This document shows, in pieces, positions 11,057-25,005 of a stretch of 64,000 nt of DNA. The position numbers and the translations under genes are program-made. This DNA is from Neonectria sp. B-13 (taxonomy: Eukaryota; Ascomycota; Sordariomycetes; Hypocreales; Nectriaceae). Within the stretch, counting starts at the first letter, position 1; every line of letters begins with the position of its first letter. The stretch lies in NCBI GenBank assembly GCA_002682825.1, contig NOKP01000069.1, forward strand, positions 1,289 to 65,288. Direction: 5' to 3'. A model generated the notes under the pieces. The model was given only the letters and a program-made list of their open reading frames with translations. It ran no database searches and was not told where the DNA came from.

Positions 11057-11467
11057 TGTGTTGGGGCCAGCAGACATTGGGGTCCGGATAAGGTGTAGGC
11101 GTTGAAGTGTTTTTATTGGCTAGTGGCCTCTTGCAACAATTGGTCCAATTTCAGCCGGCTTTTAAAAGGGAGATTGGGACTGATAGAGTCCATCAAGGAA
11201 GTTAGCAGAGACATCAGCTTAGGCAGTGAATTTGAAAGCCAAGGATGTCAATTTTCTGGTCAATTTTTGAGTGATTCTATTGATCTTTTGACCTTTATTT
11301 TGATGGTCTTTTCGGTTTCACAATTGCAGTCAATTTGACTGACTTTTGCCTTGCCTACTGAGAAGCCGAAAGGACAGACTGTGTCTCTTCCCCTGTGGCA
11401 ACTGCAGCAAAGCTGGTTGGGTGTCTTCAGTCTTGCTAGCTGTCTCGAGTCACCCTCACTAAACACA
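11057..11467 (+). mobile_element. Solo LTR (family S), 411 bp, 4-bp target duplication
   Basis: It starts TGTGTTGGGGCC and ends AAACACA, flanked by GCAA at 11053-11056 and 11468-11471. It is homologous end to end with 4976-5385 but has a different target duplication, so the two are independent insertions and not the ends of one element. Confidence 0.8.
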
Positions 11468-12455
11468 GCAACTTAACTAGGGAGACAGGCCTCTCTCTAT
11501 CAACCCTCTTTCACACCTACTATTTCAACTTTACCCTACCTTTACCCCATGCCAAAATAGCAAACACTGCTTCAGCTGCTATAGATAAGACACTGAACAC
11601 TTAAAGAATAGGCTTTAAGCTAGTTCACTGTTAATATTACTAACCCATAGGAACTCATAGAGAAGAAGGAATATGTTATATCTATCAGCTGTTAAGTGTA
11701 ATAGTCAGGTCTATCCTAAGGGTATAGGGTAGATCTAAGGTATATAGTTTAATGATTAAGTGGATTAGGATATTATAGTAAGCAATATAGGTTATAATAA
11801 TAATGTACAAGGGTAAGTTATTGTATAACTAAGTAGGAGTATTAATAGCTAAGAAGCTTAAGGCTCTTATCTAATGTACTAAGTGAATGTAATTATATAC
11901 TATAGTAATTGTATAGGCTTACTAAATGATAGTAAGTCTATTATTATAGCTTATTGTAATAGAGTGAGCTGGATAGTCTAGCTTATATATTTAGGGTGAG
12001 TTTAGGAATATGAATATTGTAAAAAGTGGGTATGTTATAGTTCTGCTGATTGTAACTGTTTGGTCTCAACCTGGGCTATAATATTAAGACTGCTATTAAG
12101 ATATATTTACTTTTTCCTGCTTTTCATATAGAACTCAAATGCTTACTAATACCAGTCTTCTAGGATCCGGTCTAAAGACTGTTACTTTCTCTATCTTAAG
12201 GACCTTATTACAGCCCCTAGGATAATAAAGGTATCTTTATATATAGGAGCTGCTATAAGCCTTCTATTAGATAGAAAACAAGAGCTTTCAATTTATATCT
12301 TAAATATACTATTCTTATTAGATACAATATAATATATAATAGGAAAGAAAGTATAAGTAATAAAAGGTCTTAATATAAGCTAAAGAAGACTATAATACAA
12401 TTTAAGTAATATATATGTATTTTAGTACTTAGTACCCTTTTAGCTTTAGTACTAT
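11468..12455 (-). repeat. Dispersed repeat C, uninterrupted copy, with flanking RIP-mutated DNA
   Basis: About 11720-12085 is the reverse complement of 3215-3015 joined to 2052-1884. It lacks the insertion and carries one copy of the target sequence near 11926. About 11568-11632 resembles 5985-6050. The rest (12090-12450) is A+T-rich with no gene. Confidence 0.6.
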
Positions 12456-13013
12456 TATAGTAGGGGCAAAGGACTAAGTGGGCTAGCTGGTTGCTAATAG
12501 GGATATAATTGGGTATAGAAGGGGAGGGGCAGCCATAAGGGAGGTTAAGAAGGGAAGGAGGAAAGGGGTCTTTTTCTTTCAAGGAGGCATAATCAAGAGA
12601 GACAAGAGACTCAAGAGATTCTTTCTATAGAAAGACAAAAGATATAAGCTTATTAAGCTTAAAGCTTTAGACTTTACTTTTGTTTTCTAGGAGTTTATTC
12701 TATAATTTTATATTAAAAGTTACTATTTAATTCTAGATTAAACCTCTATCTTCTATAATACTAATTACTAAGCTAATAATAGGCTATTTTAATGCCTTAT
12801 TAATACTCTTTCCTACTTTTAATTTAATAATCTACTTTATAAAATATTTTCCTATTAAAAGGTACTAAATATTAGACTATTTAATTATATATATACTATT
12901 TAGTATAGCTTTAGGCTAACTAACTAAGATACTTATATAATACATTTCTATATACCTCCCTAAGGAACTATTATCTATTTAAGGTATTATTTCTTATCTC
13001 TTTCTACTATTAA
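12456..13013 (+). repeat. 5' LTR of the Gypsy element, heavily RIP-mutated
   Basis: Aligns end to end with 16186-16742 and 25006-25563. Its start TATAGTAGGGG corresponds to TGTGGCAGGGG and its end CTATTA to CTGCCA, differing by C-to-T and G-to-A changes. Confidence 0.8.
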
Positions 13014-16000
13014 ATTTAAAGGTTATAGTAGAATAGTAAGTTAATTAATCTAGCCTATTAAAGGGATTAATTAATGCACTTTTAAGCTACTACTATTAAA
13101 TATAAGGAAAGTAGAAAGATAATAAGAATTAAAAAAGAAAAAGGATTAAGACTTCTCTAAAAAGACTTTAGACCTATAAACCTAAAAAAATAGTAATAAA
13201 TTAATCTAGTAAAAAGGGAAATATAAGGCTTAATTAAGACTATCTTAAGAAGTAAGATAATATTAGATACTTAAACTCTAAACTATACTATTTACTATTA
13301 TACTTATTCTTCTACTCTATAAGTTCTAAAGGAAAATAGAGTATACCTAAACTCAAATAGATCTTATAGTATAATATTATTAGATTTCTATAATTATAGA
13401 GATTCTTTATAAGAATATAAGTATTATTTCCCTTTATTAAGCTATAGGTAGAGAGAGAATATATATTAGCTTGTATAATAGGAAGGTATTACTAAGATAA
13501 TTATTATATGGTTTCTAATAGAGGATAGGTATCTAGCTACTCTAGCTTTAATAACTCTTTATATTATAAGAAGTTAGAAGCTAAGGGAAAAGAAGGAAAG
13601 GAAGGATTTATTAAGAAAGAGAAGGAAGAGATAAAAGATTAATAAGTAGGCTAAAAAATATTAAGAGAATTAACCTACTTAGAGAGATTATTATAATAAC
13701 TATAAAGATAGACTATCTAAATTGAGCAATTAACTTAATTTTTATTCTATATTTTTATTTATTTATTATTCATTTTATTCTTTAGTTACTTTCTTATTTT
13801 ACTAAGAGAGATATAATAATAACTAAGCTTTTATTTTAGTATAATTAGTAAAGGCTATATTTAGAGGAAAGAATTACTCTCTAATAAGTAAGGATTCTAT
13901 AGATAGAAAACTAGATTTTATTACTACTATTAGAGGAAAAGGAAGAAAGAAGAGAAAGAAGGTATTTTATATAATACCTATAAGGATAATACACTAGAAC
14001 CTAAACTAATTAGATAAATATATAAAGTTATTATTAGTACCTATTATACTCTTATATAAGGACTCTTTATTAATCTAAATACTAATTAAATCTAATACTA
14101 AGATTAATAAAATAGGTATAAAGCCTTTAGATATAATAGAGAGAGGAAAGATAAGTAAAGAACCTAATGCCTTTTTCCCTATTTATATGTTTAATTGTAT
14201 CTTTAAGAGAACTAATATTATTAGTTACCTAAGGATATTTAAGAACTATATTAAGGGATAGATTTACTTAAATAAAAAGAAGGCTTAACTAATAATATAC
14301 TTTATCTATAAGGATATTAGAATAAAGGTACTAAAAGCCTATAAAAGTAGTACCTAGAAGATAATTAAGGCAAAGCTTTAGGAAGATTTTAAGAAAGGAG
14401 ATAAAGAATAATAGATCTAATCCCTCTAGAAGGTCCTTAAGATAAACATTCAATCTATAAGGAATGTAATAAACAAGAAGATTCTTACCTAGCTTAAGAC
14501 CTATAAAGAGTTATATAATACCCTTAATAATAGTGGAAAGTTTAAGGAAGGAAATTCTTATACTATCTTCTATACTCTTTTCTATAAAGTTATTATCTAG
14601 GTATATTAATAGAAGAATATCCTAATCTAAGAATTATAATCTAAGCCTTATAATATAATAGTTAATCTTATCTTATGCTTATTAGAATAGGACTAATCTT
14701 TTAAAGATCTAATTAAGGAACCTTAAGAGAGAGAATTAGATTAGGATAAATAACCCTCTAAGAAGGATATAAAACTAAGAATCTAGCCTCTAAATAAGCT
14801 AAACATAGATATAGTAATTAACTTTCTTACTTAAATAGTCTAAAATATAAGTATTAATATTTTAAAGAGATATAAGGACTTAAAGGTATACTTTATAGTT
14901 ATTCTCTAAGGGAATCTTAATAAGCAAAGGTTTTTTAACCCCTCTATTAATAGTAACTATCCTATGTACATAGGATCCTTTATAGTAAATAACTAGGATA
15001 TTCTTATTAATATTAGCTATAGGTAGAAATAGTTAAAGTATTTCTATTACTATATTATAGATTTCTTTCTAAACTAATACTATAAGTTGAAAAAGGATAA
15101 GGAATCTAACTATTATAACTTTGACTTAGAAGCCAGTATAGCCTAGATAGGATAAAGAGAAGCTATTCTCCCCCCTAAGCTTATTTAGAAGATAGGATTC
15201 CTTAGAGGAGTTAAGAAACTTATTATTATATAAATAAGAAAGTTCCTAAAGTTACTTACTATAAGATTTCTTAATAGATTAATATTTAGATCTACTATCT
15301 AAAATTAGAACCCTAATTAGGAAGAGTAAGACTTAGTAATTAACTTTATAAAGAGAAGTTAAGACTTTCTATTTAAAGATATAATTATTAATAGAACTAG
15401 TAGAAGAATAGAGCTTTCTAAAGAGGACCCTTTAGTTAATAGGATAATAAAATCTAATATTATTCTAATCAATAAAGATAACTATAATAAATCCATTAGA
15501 ATCTTAAATAATAATATTACTTTTAATATAGCTATAACTAAGAGGCAAAGGATAAATAAGAAGCTAGAAGAAGCTAAGTAAAGCTAGCCTATTCTTATAG
15601 TAATCCTTAGGATCCTTAAATAGATAAACCTAGAAGATTAAAAGATAGCTAAAGCTATTATAAAGAATAGACTTAAAGGTAACTCTTATTTAACCTTATT
15701 AATTAAGAATAGAGCAGTCTTAAAGCAAAGGATCCTAACTATAAAGATTAAAGTTACTATTCCCTAGATTATTATAAATAACTTTAAGTTTAGATAATCT
15801 ATAATAAAGGAATTAGCTAATCTTACTAATAGAGTTATAAAGACTATCTAGATAAATCTTAACCTAACCTATAAGATAAAGAGGTCTAAGGAGGTTAAAA
15901 TAAATAATATTATAAAATAGATTGACTTAAGCTTCTTTAATGCTTATTTTAATGAATTATCTTAGTAGTATAGAATTAATTCTATTATAATTAGTTAAAG

Positions 16001-16185
16001 GAAATTACTTATAAAATCCTATAATAACTTCTAGCTTACTCTAGGAGACTATCTAGTGATAAATAGTAACTTAATGATAAAGGTCTCCTATAGGAAGAAG
16101 GTTAAAAGACCTAATCTAGAAGTACTAAATGAGATAATTATATAAGTTAATTTAACCTTAATTTAACCTTAGGATAGTAAGATAC

Positions 16186-16742
16186 TGTGGCAGGGGCGAA
16201 GGACTAATTGGGCTAGCTGATTGCTAGCAGGGATATAATTGGGTGTGGAAGGGGAGGGGCAGCCATAAGGGAGGTTAAGAAGGGAAGGAGGAAAGGGGTC
16301 TTTTTCTTTGGAGCATCATCATTAAGAGAGACCAGAGACTCAAGAGCTTCTTACTGCAGAGAGACAAGAGATATGAGCTCATTGAGCTCAAAGCTCTAGA
16401 CTTTGTCTTTGTTTTCTAGGTTTTTATTCTGCAATTTTACATTCAAAGTCATCACTCAATTCCAGGTTGAACCTCTATCTTCTACAACGCCAATTGCCAA
16501 GCCGACGGTAGGCTATTTTGATGCCTTACTAACACTCTTTCCCGCTTTCGACTTGACAATCTACCTCATGAGATGCTTTCCTATTAGGAGGTACTAAACA
16601 CTAGACTGTCTGACCATATACGTGCTGTCTGGTGTAGCTTCAGGCTGACCAACTGAGACGCCTATGCAACGCATTTCTATGTACCTCCCTAAGGAACTGT
16701 CATCCATTTGGGGTATTGTTTCTTGTCCCTTTCCGCTGCCAA
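16186..16742 (+). mobile_element. Nested solo LTR, nearly free of RIP
   Basis: Same family as the Gypsy LTRs but much richer in G+C. Terminal inverted repeat TGGCAG/CTGCCA. Its flanks GATAC (16181-16185) and AATAC (16743-16747) differ by one RIP-type change and suggest a 5-bp target duplication. The internal region of the older element resumes right after it. It therefore arrived later as a solo LTR, or as an element that then recombined to one. Confidence 0.65.
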
Positions 16743-19700
16743 AATACTCTTATTATACTAAGATCTTTTAAGGCTATAAGTAAGACTTAGGAATCCTAAT
16801 AGTTATACTTAGGAAGCTATTATTAATATAGAAATAGAAGGGAATATTATTTCTAATAATATTATTAAGATTAGTAAGCTTAATATTTAACCTATTAAGA
16901 CTAAGACTACTTCTTTCTTAAAGGACTATATTATAATAGTAAGAATAGTTAAAGTTAAAGTCTATTTAGATAATATCTTTATTGATTAAAAGATATATAT
17001 AATCTTAATCTCTATAGTGTTAATTCCTTTTATCTTAGGGATGCTTTTTATTAGAAGTATAAAGATTACCTTTAACTATACAATTATTCCTAGAGAGATA
17101 TTAATAAGCTATTAATTAGGAAATATTAAGATTATATCCTTAGTTATAGGAGGAATTAGATAGGAATATTTAGTTACTACTTAAGAAGTACTAAAAAGGC
17201 CCTATTAAGTAGGAAAGTTCCCTTTAAACTAGAAAGAATAAATATCTATAGTTTAAAAGAGGATAATATTAAGTATCTTATAAGATATATTAATAAAAAG
17301 ATAGCTTAAAAAGTCTTTAAGATTATTCTTAAAGACTAAATAAAAAAGAATAATCTAATAGTAACTAAAGTAGAAAAAGTATAATAATTAAGATTAGAAG
17401 TTAATTATAAGAATATAACTATATAGGTTAATATAATATATAAAAGGAAGGTAGATAAGATCTAGCTAAAGGATAATATTCCTTTTAATGGATTTATACT
17501 AGAAGAAGACTTGTTCTAAAGGGAGAAGAGGTAGGAAGAAGTAAAAGAGGACCTAGAGTACAATTTACCTTATTCTAACTATATTATACTTAAGTTCTTA
17601 AAGATTAAGAAAAGCTTTAAGCTCTTTAGGGAGAAGCTTAAAGTGATTATAGATTAAACAAAGGATACCCTTAGGGATATAGAAAGGGATATCCTCTATT
17701 AGATCCTTTTCAACTGAGAAGAAGCATTATCCTAGACCTTTAAGGAAAAAGAGGAAATTAACCTAAGGGTTATACCTCCCTAAGTCATTAAAATCATACT
17801 CTATATTACTTAGTATTATAGAAATATAGTAATTCCTTATAGAACTAAGAAAAAGGTTATTAATCTTCTAAAAACCTAGCTAAAGAATAAGCTTATTAAG
17901 GAAAGTTATACTTCTTATAGAAACTATTAGATGCTTATAGCTAAGAAAGATAGAAGGTTATACCTTATTAACTTAGCAAAGTAATATAATACTTATACTA
18001 TTAGAGATAGTATAATTCCTCTAGGGATAGATAACTTCTTAGCTGAATTTAGGATATATAAAATCCTTTCTATACTAGACTTCTTTTTAGGATATAATCA
18101 AGTAAAGCTAGCAGTAGAAAGTAGGGATCTTATAACCTTTAATATACTAATAGGTCTAATAAGACTATACTTACTATTATAAGGTACTATAAACTTAGTA
18201 GCTTAGTTTACTAGGATTATAATAAGGATCCTTTTTGACTTACTTCTAGATAAAACTAGGGCTTTCCTAGATAATATTAGTATTAAAGAACTAAAGACTA
18301 ACTATAGTAAGGAGAAAGCTCTTTCTAATATAAGAAGGTTTATCCTAGAGTATTTTATTAATCTTAATACTATCCTAGTTAATATTAAGCTAGCTAGTTA
18401 TATAATTACTATTAAGAAGTTAGCTTAATATTAAAAGACTGCTTTTATTATAAGGTACCTCTATAGTATAAGTAAAAGAAAGCTAATAGAAGAGAAAGTT
18501 ATTAAGATCATTAAATAGGTAGATTGTAAGACCTTAACTAAAGTAAGAGCATTCCTTAGTATTACTAGTTACTATAGAATCTAGATTAGAAACTATACTT
18601 GGATTATATAGCCTCTTACTAAGCTACTAAAGAAAGACTCTACTTAGGACTAGAGTAAGGACTAGTAGGCTGTAATAATAATACTAAAGGAAAAGATTAT
18701 ATTAGCTCTTATTCTTATAATCTTTAACCTTTTAGAAGGAGCTAGAAAAGTTATTTTAATAATTAATATAAGTATCTTAGGCTAAGGAGCTATCTTAATA
18801 TAGGTTATTTAAGGGAAATACTATCCTATAAGATTTAAATTAGGAACCTAGATAGATACTAAGAAGAAGTATAATATAATTAAGCTAGAGTGTAAAAGAG
18901 CTCTTTATATAATATAGTACTTATAGATATATATTTATAGTTATCTATTTACCTTAGAAATAGACTCTAAAGTACTAGTTAACTAGTTGAATAATTAGGT
19001 AAATAATATACTAGGAGCTATAATTATTAGATAGCTTAGCTATTTACTGCTTTTTGACTTTATAATTAAGTATATCCTTAGAAAGAAGAATACAGTTATA
19101 GATAGTCTATTAAGGAAGGGTTAGGGACCTTCTGACCTTTTAGACTAGAAAGCTAAAATAGATATTAAGGATGAAATTAATACTTATCTTAACCTTATTC
19201 TTCTTAGACCTAAAAACAATGCCCTTATAGATAACTATAAAGGTAAATAGCTTACCTTAGCTAATTATCTTACATTTCTATAAAGACTAAAAGGCATATT
19301 AGTAAAAGACTTTAAGAGACTAAGAGTAAAAGTAACTTAGTTCTTTATTAGGGGAGATTAGATCTAAAAGTAAGAACTAAGAGAAGGAGATAATCCTACA
19401 CTAGTTATTAATAATAATAACCTTTAAAAGCATCTTATAACTTTATATTATTATTATAAAGGCTATAAAGGATAGAAAGCTATAATAAAAATCATTTCTT
19501 AGTACTATTTTTAGTAAGGCCTAAGACACTCTTTAAAGACAATCATTCAAAAATGCTTAATCTATTAAGAATATATAATACAATAAATAACTAAATAGGC
19601 TAAGCTTACTACTCCTTAGTATTTAATAATAAAGATCCATATTAATAGATAGTACTTACCTCTTAATAAAAGCATAAAGTTCTTACTAAAAGCTAGATAT

Positions 19701-22439
19701 AATCTAATAGAATAAATTAAAGCTATAGCTATTAGTAATCTTATTATAGTTAATATTAAAAGATTTATAAAAAGGATTATTTACTATTATAGAATACTAG
19801 TAAAGATTATTATTAATAATAGAAGGGAACTTACTAAAGGGATCCTTAATAAGCTAAAAGACTTAAGCATTAAGATATTTAAAATCTCTTTCTATAACTC
19901 TAAGTCTAATAGGCTAATTGAAATAGGGTATATATTTATAACTAATTACTTTAAGAAGCTTAAAAGGCTAGGGAAATAGGTAGATTTAGTTAACTTAGCC
20001 CTTCTTATAGATAGGTTAGTAATCTAGGGATTATATAGCTGCTCTTCCTTCTAGCTCCTTTATAACTAAGAACCTATCCTTCCCCTTAAAGTTAAGATCC
20101 TAACTTAGAGACTTATTGACTAGGATAACATTAAGGATAAGAAAGATAAGATTCTAGTTAGAATATGAATTCTAGAGAGATATAAAGAGAATATTAAAGC
20201 TACTTAAGTAAAGGTTAAAGAATATTAATAAACCCTAGCTAGAAGAACTAATAAGTTAAATACCTTTAAGCTAAAAAAGATACTCTTATTACTAAGTAAT
20301 CTAGTCTTTTAGTATAATATATAAAACTATAATAATCTCTTTTTAACTATAAAGCTTAAGCTAAGATAGAAAGGACTATATAGGGTTTATAAAGCTCTTA
20401 TAGAAACTAAGACTTATAAGCTTAAGACTCTTACTAGAATTAAGCTTTTAGGGACCTATTATAGAGACTGGTTAAAGGCTTTTTAGAAGGATAATTAAGG
20501 CTAGTAGATAAGCCCTAATGATAAAGAAATAATAGGACTATTATCTAATAATAAGAATAAAGAATCTAATAAAGAAGTATCTTATAATATACCTTATAAG
20601 CTAAGTAAGGCAAATTCCTTATCTAATAACTCTAAGCTAAAGCTTATTATTTAATTATAAAAAGAGCCTAAAGGAGATTTTTAAGTCTATATTCTAAAGA
20701 TAACTATAAAAGCTAAAAGTTAATATATAGTAATTTAAGTATCTTATAAGATACTAGGGATATAGTATTAACTAAGGATAGTAGTATTACTATATAAAGA
20801 GGTAGGAAGAGGAGGAATACAATAGGGTTACTAGAGAAGATTGAATATACTATATCTATAAGGGAAAAGACCTAGAAATAACTATTTAGATTAAACTTTA
20901 TACCTACTATAAGACAAATGAACCTTATAGTAAAGGAAGAATAGGATAAAGAGAGCTTATCTAAAAGAGAAGAAAGTAATAATAATTAAGTAATAGTACT
21001 AAAGATTAGGTATTTACTACTTATTGCTTATTCTAAAGGGAAGAAGAAGTCTTTAGATAAGGGGAGGTATTAATCTAGTTAGCTAAAAAGCCTAATATCT
21101 ATCTTAAAGGGCCTTAGTAGAAACTAGAGTAGTCTATCTATAGATTTTAGTATTAGAAGAGCTATCTAATTTAGAAGAATACTTTAAGATAATATAAGGG
21201 TAAGAGTAAGGATTAAAGATATCTAAAGTAAAGGAGATTAATATATTCAGAATAATAGCCCTACTACCTAAAGGGAACTTCTAAGGACCCTCCTAATAAT
21301 CTAAAGCTAGGTATCTATAGAGGAACTTCTAATTATAATTAGAATAATTATACTAAATATAATTAGTATATTAGCTATTTATAAAGCTAGGAACTAAAAT
21401 ATAAGTATAAAAAGGCATTAGGATATACTTATTAAAGTAGGTAGTTATTAAAAAGTAACTATAGATATAGTAATAATATATAACTAGGTAAATAACCCTA
21501 ATAAAAGCAATAATAAAGACCTTAAAGAGATATAATTAAGAGAGGAGGTTAATAAAGAAGTACTTTTTAGGATAAGCCTAATCAGCTAAAATAAAGATAG
21601 ACTAAAGAGTATAAATTACTAAAAGCCCTATCCTAGAGGTAATAGTTAAATCATAAAAAGAAAGTTATTAAAGGAATTAAATAAGAAAGATTAAGTAATT
21701 ACTAGAAGAAGAAAATTAAATATTTAACTTAATATATAATAAGTAGCTAAGTTAATTAAGAGCCTAGAAACTATAGAACTAAACCTAGAATAACTTTAGG
21801 ACCTAAAGAAGTATCTTATTAGATTACTTAACCTAATAAAAGGAAGAAAAAGGAACTTACTAAAGTAAGAACTAAGTTAAGATGTAAAATTGAGAAGGGC
21901 TTAAGGAGAATGTTATTATAACCTTTTTAGTAGGTACTATCCTAATGATTGAATGAACTAGTATTAACCTAGTACTTAGTAAGATAATAGACATTTAGAA
22001 GCTTTAACTAAGAAAGACCTAAAAGGATAATAAGCTTATCTTAATAAGAAGCTATTATAGTTAGTTAAGCTATTAAAGGATAATAAGGAAGAAAGAGATT
22101 ATAGGAAATATAAGGGAATAATAAGTCTAGAAGGAAGAAAAGTAATATAAGAAGCATTAAGTATAAAGGTTTAAGCCTTAGGGCTAATCTAATAGGGCTT
22201 TATATAAGAGAGGAGAGTTTCTAAGAAATAGGTATTTAAGTTTACTATAATGAATAAAGAGAACTTAGTAAGAAGGTCTAAAAAATAAGGACTACTATTA
22301 CTATAATTTACTATTATAAAGAATATAGTACCTTATAATAAGGAAATTATTAATATATAATCTCTTAGAAATATCAATATATATATACTCTCTTTATACT
22401 CTAGCCCTAAGGAAAATCTATATTATAACTTAAGCCTTA

Positions 22440-24990
22440 ATACTATAATTTTCCTCCTTTTAAGTCTAAATTTCAATAAGAATCTTATTCCTTACTTCCC
22501 TATAATTAGACTGACTTTTAGAAGTATTTTTACTCTTTAAAATACTATAGTAATAGCTACTTCTAGAGAGAATACAAAGGAAAAGGAATAGTTCTACTGT
22601 ACTAGTAATAAGCTAATACTCTATAAAGGGATTATTTATAATAAAGAGGGCAAATAAAGCTTCTTATATTTAGAAGAGCTTATATCTAAGATATTACTTT
22701 ATTAGAACCTAATTAATTAATCAACTTTTTACTCTTCTTAACTTAATTAGTCTTACTAAAGAAATATAGGCCTAAAGTACTTAGCCTTAGGAGATAGAGA
22801 TATAATTAAAGCCTAGGTTAAGACTATTTAATCTTATTTAGACTTTAGTAAGAAAGACTTTAGCCTTTAGGGTAAGTATTATATAGATTTATAGGAACTA
22901 TTAAGTAATCTTTAGAATAAAGAAATATCTATTAACTTTAGCCTTCTTATGTTCTTATATCTAATGACTTATAATATAAGGGACCTAATTGCTATTACCT
23001 TAAACAGCCTTAATCTTAATACCTTTAAGATTAAAGCTAATAAATAGGAATAATTTAACTATTTAATTAAGCTTATTAGAAAGATTACTTTTATTATAAA
23101 AAACTAATTCTTCTTAGGATTCTAATTACTTTAAGAAACTTAATTCAACTAAAGATTTCTTATTAAGATTATCTACTTTATTAATTGGACTTATTGAATT
23201 ACTTATATCTAGGACTTAAAGGAAAAGTACCTCTATATCTTTAATACTCTAAAGAAAGAAAAGAAAGAATAATTTATAGTTCTTACTATTGCCTAAAGAG
23301 AGATTATAGCTCTTAATAGTATACCCTATGAATTCCTTATTTATAGAATACCTACCTTTTACTAAGATAGTTAGTAAGAGTATAACTTCCTTAGAATCTT
23401 TCTTATTATACTAGCTATCTAAGGGCTAGTAGGACTTATAAAGAAGTAGATAATAAAAAGTGGGATTGCTCTAAAGGAACTTATTGTTTAGGTAAAAGAG
23501 GAGATACTTAAAGGGACTGAATTTACTCTATGCTTTTATAACTAAAAGCTTAGTTGATTAGTAAAGGTAAAGAAGGATAATAAGAGAGCTAAAGCTTTTA
23601 ACTTAGATTAAGTTAAAAGTTTCTTTAGTTATACTATTATAAAGAAGCCAGGCATTAAAGACCTAAAGTATAGCCTAGGGAACTAGAATTATACTATTAA
23701 TTAGGTATCTAATATATACTATTAGCTCTTATTAATAGGCTAAAAGCTTTAGACCTTTAATATCTTTATTTATTATAATAGCTTTCTAACTATTATATAA
23801 TTAGGCCTTAAGCTTAATAAACTCTTAGATAACTACTAGCTTATTCTATATCCTATTATACCTTTTAGCAAAGAGATTTAAAGTTCTTTAATGTACTAAT
23901 TAGATATTAGTAAGCTTAAGTTCACTTTACTTTCTAATCTTACTAAAGCCTTTATTAAAAAGGGGTTTATAATTAATAATAGACTTCTTAAGTAGCCTAA
24001 AGATAAGCTTAGAAGTATTATCTCTTTTAGCTTAAGTAATTCTTAGAAGTAATTACTAATCTTAGTTCTTTCTTTATTTAGGAAATTACTAACTATAGTC
24101 CTTTTATCTAAGAAGTCTTTTATCTTAATCTTTTCATTTAGAAAGATACCTTTAATTATAGAGACTCTAATAAAGGATAATACCTTTATTAAAGGAATTT
24201 AATATAACTTACTTAGGTTAATATCTAAACTAGTAGAAGGAGTTAAGAGCATTAAATCTTTATAATTAATCTTACCTAAGATACCCTTAAGAGCTCTTAT
24301 AGTATTACCTAAGCCTATAAGGAGTAATGTTTTAATAAGGGATATGCTTAAAAGCCCTATAAGAAGTAATATCTTAATAAGAGATATATTACTAGCTCTA
24401 ATACCCTAAAGGACTTAGACTACTTAGATAGTAATTATATTTATAGTCTAATTTATTAATAAAGGTTTACTAGTCTATATAGATAATTAAAAGGTCTTTA
24501 AAGGAAAAGATTATTATCTTAGTATTATAATAAATACTAAAGTAAAGAAAATAACTATTAATACTAACCTAATAGACTTACCTTAGATTACTAATTAATC
24601 TATATTACTTATACTAAAGATAAGGTTTTATACTATATATATTCCTAAGGGTTTAATTTCTCTTGCTTAATAGAAAGGCATTATTGATTTTATATATAAT
24701 AATATTATCTCTCCTTCTATTATAAAGATCAGTTAGAAGGAATAATATTAATAGTAGGAGGTATAAAAGTAATAATACTTTAGAAGGGTTTATTATTCTT
24801 AGTTAAGAAAGTAGATATAGGATTAGGGAGGTAGATTAGAAAATGGATTTCTTTTGTTTTCTAATATTAGACTTTAAGAAGGTCTTATAAGATACTTCTT
24901 TACTATATATATATATTTCTTTAGTCTAATTTAGAAAGAGGAAGAAGTTCTAGTATTTATAATCTTATCCTAATTAAGGATAATTATTAG
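22440..24990 (+). pseudogene. Ghost reading frame 3' of pol in the Gypsy element
   Basis: One plus-strand frame reads through more than 2 kb with interruptions almost only at TAA/TAG (Q or W codons after RIP) and a few TGA. It has protein-like segments such as NLNTFKIKANK and KKPGIKDLKYSLGN, and a tandem-repeated IRSNVLIRDM/IRSNILIRDI pair near 24315-24395. It lies downstream of integrase and upstream of the 3' LTR, where envelope-like or accessory genes occur in some retroelements. I do not recognise the protein, and low-complexity A+T-rich DNA can mimic a frame. Confidence 0.35.
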
Positions 24991-25005
24991 ATTATAAGGG
25001 AGGTA

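Noticed and set aside
12370..12582. 70-residue minus-strand frame in the 5' Gypsy LTR
   Set aside because: Lies across the LTR boundary in RIP-mutated sequence; a shadow frame.
16403..16597. 64-residue frame inside the nested LTR (mirror 62387-62581)
   Set aside because: LTR sequence; open only because this copy escaped RIP.
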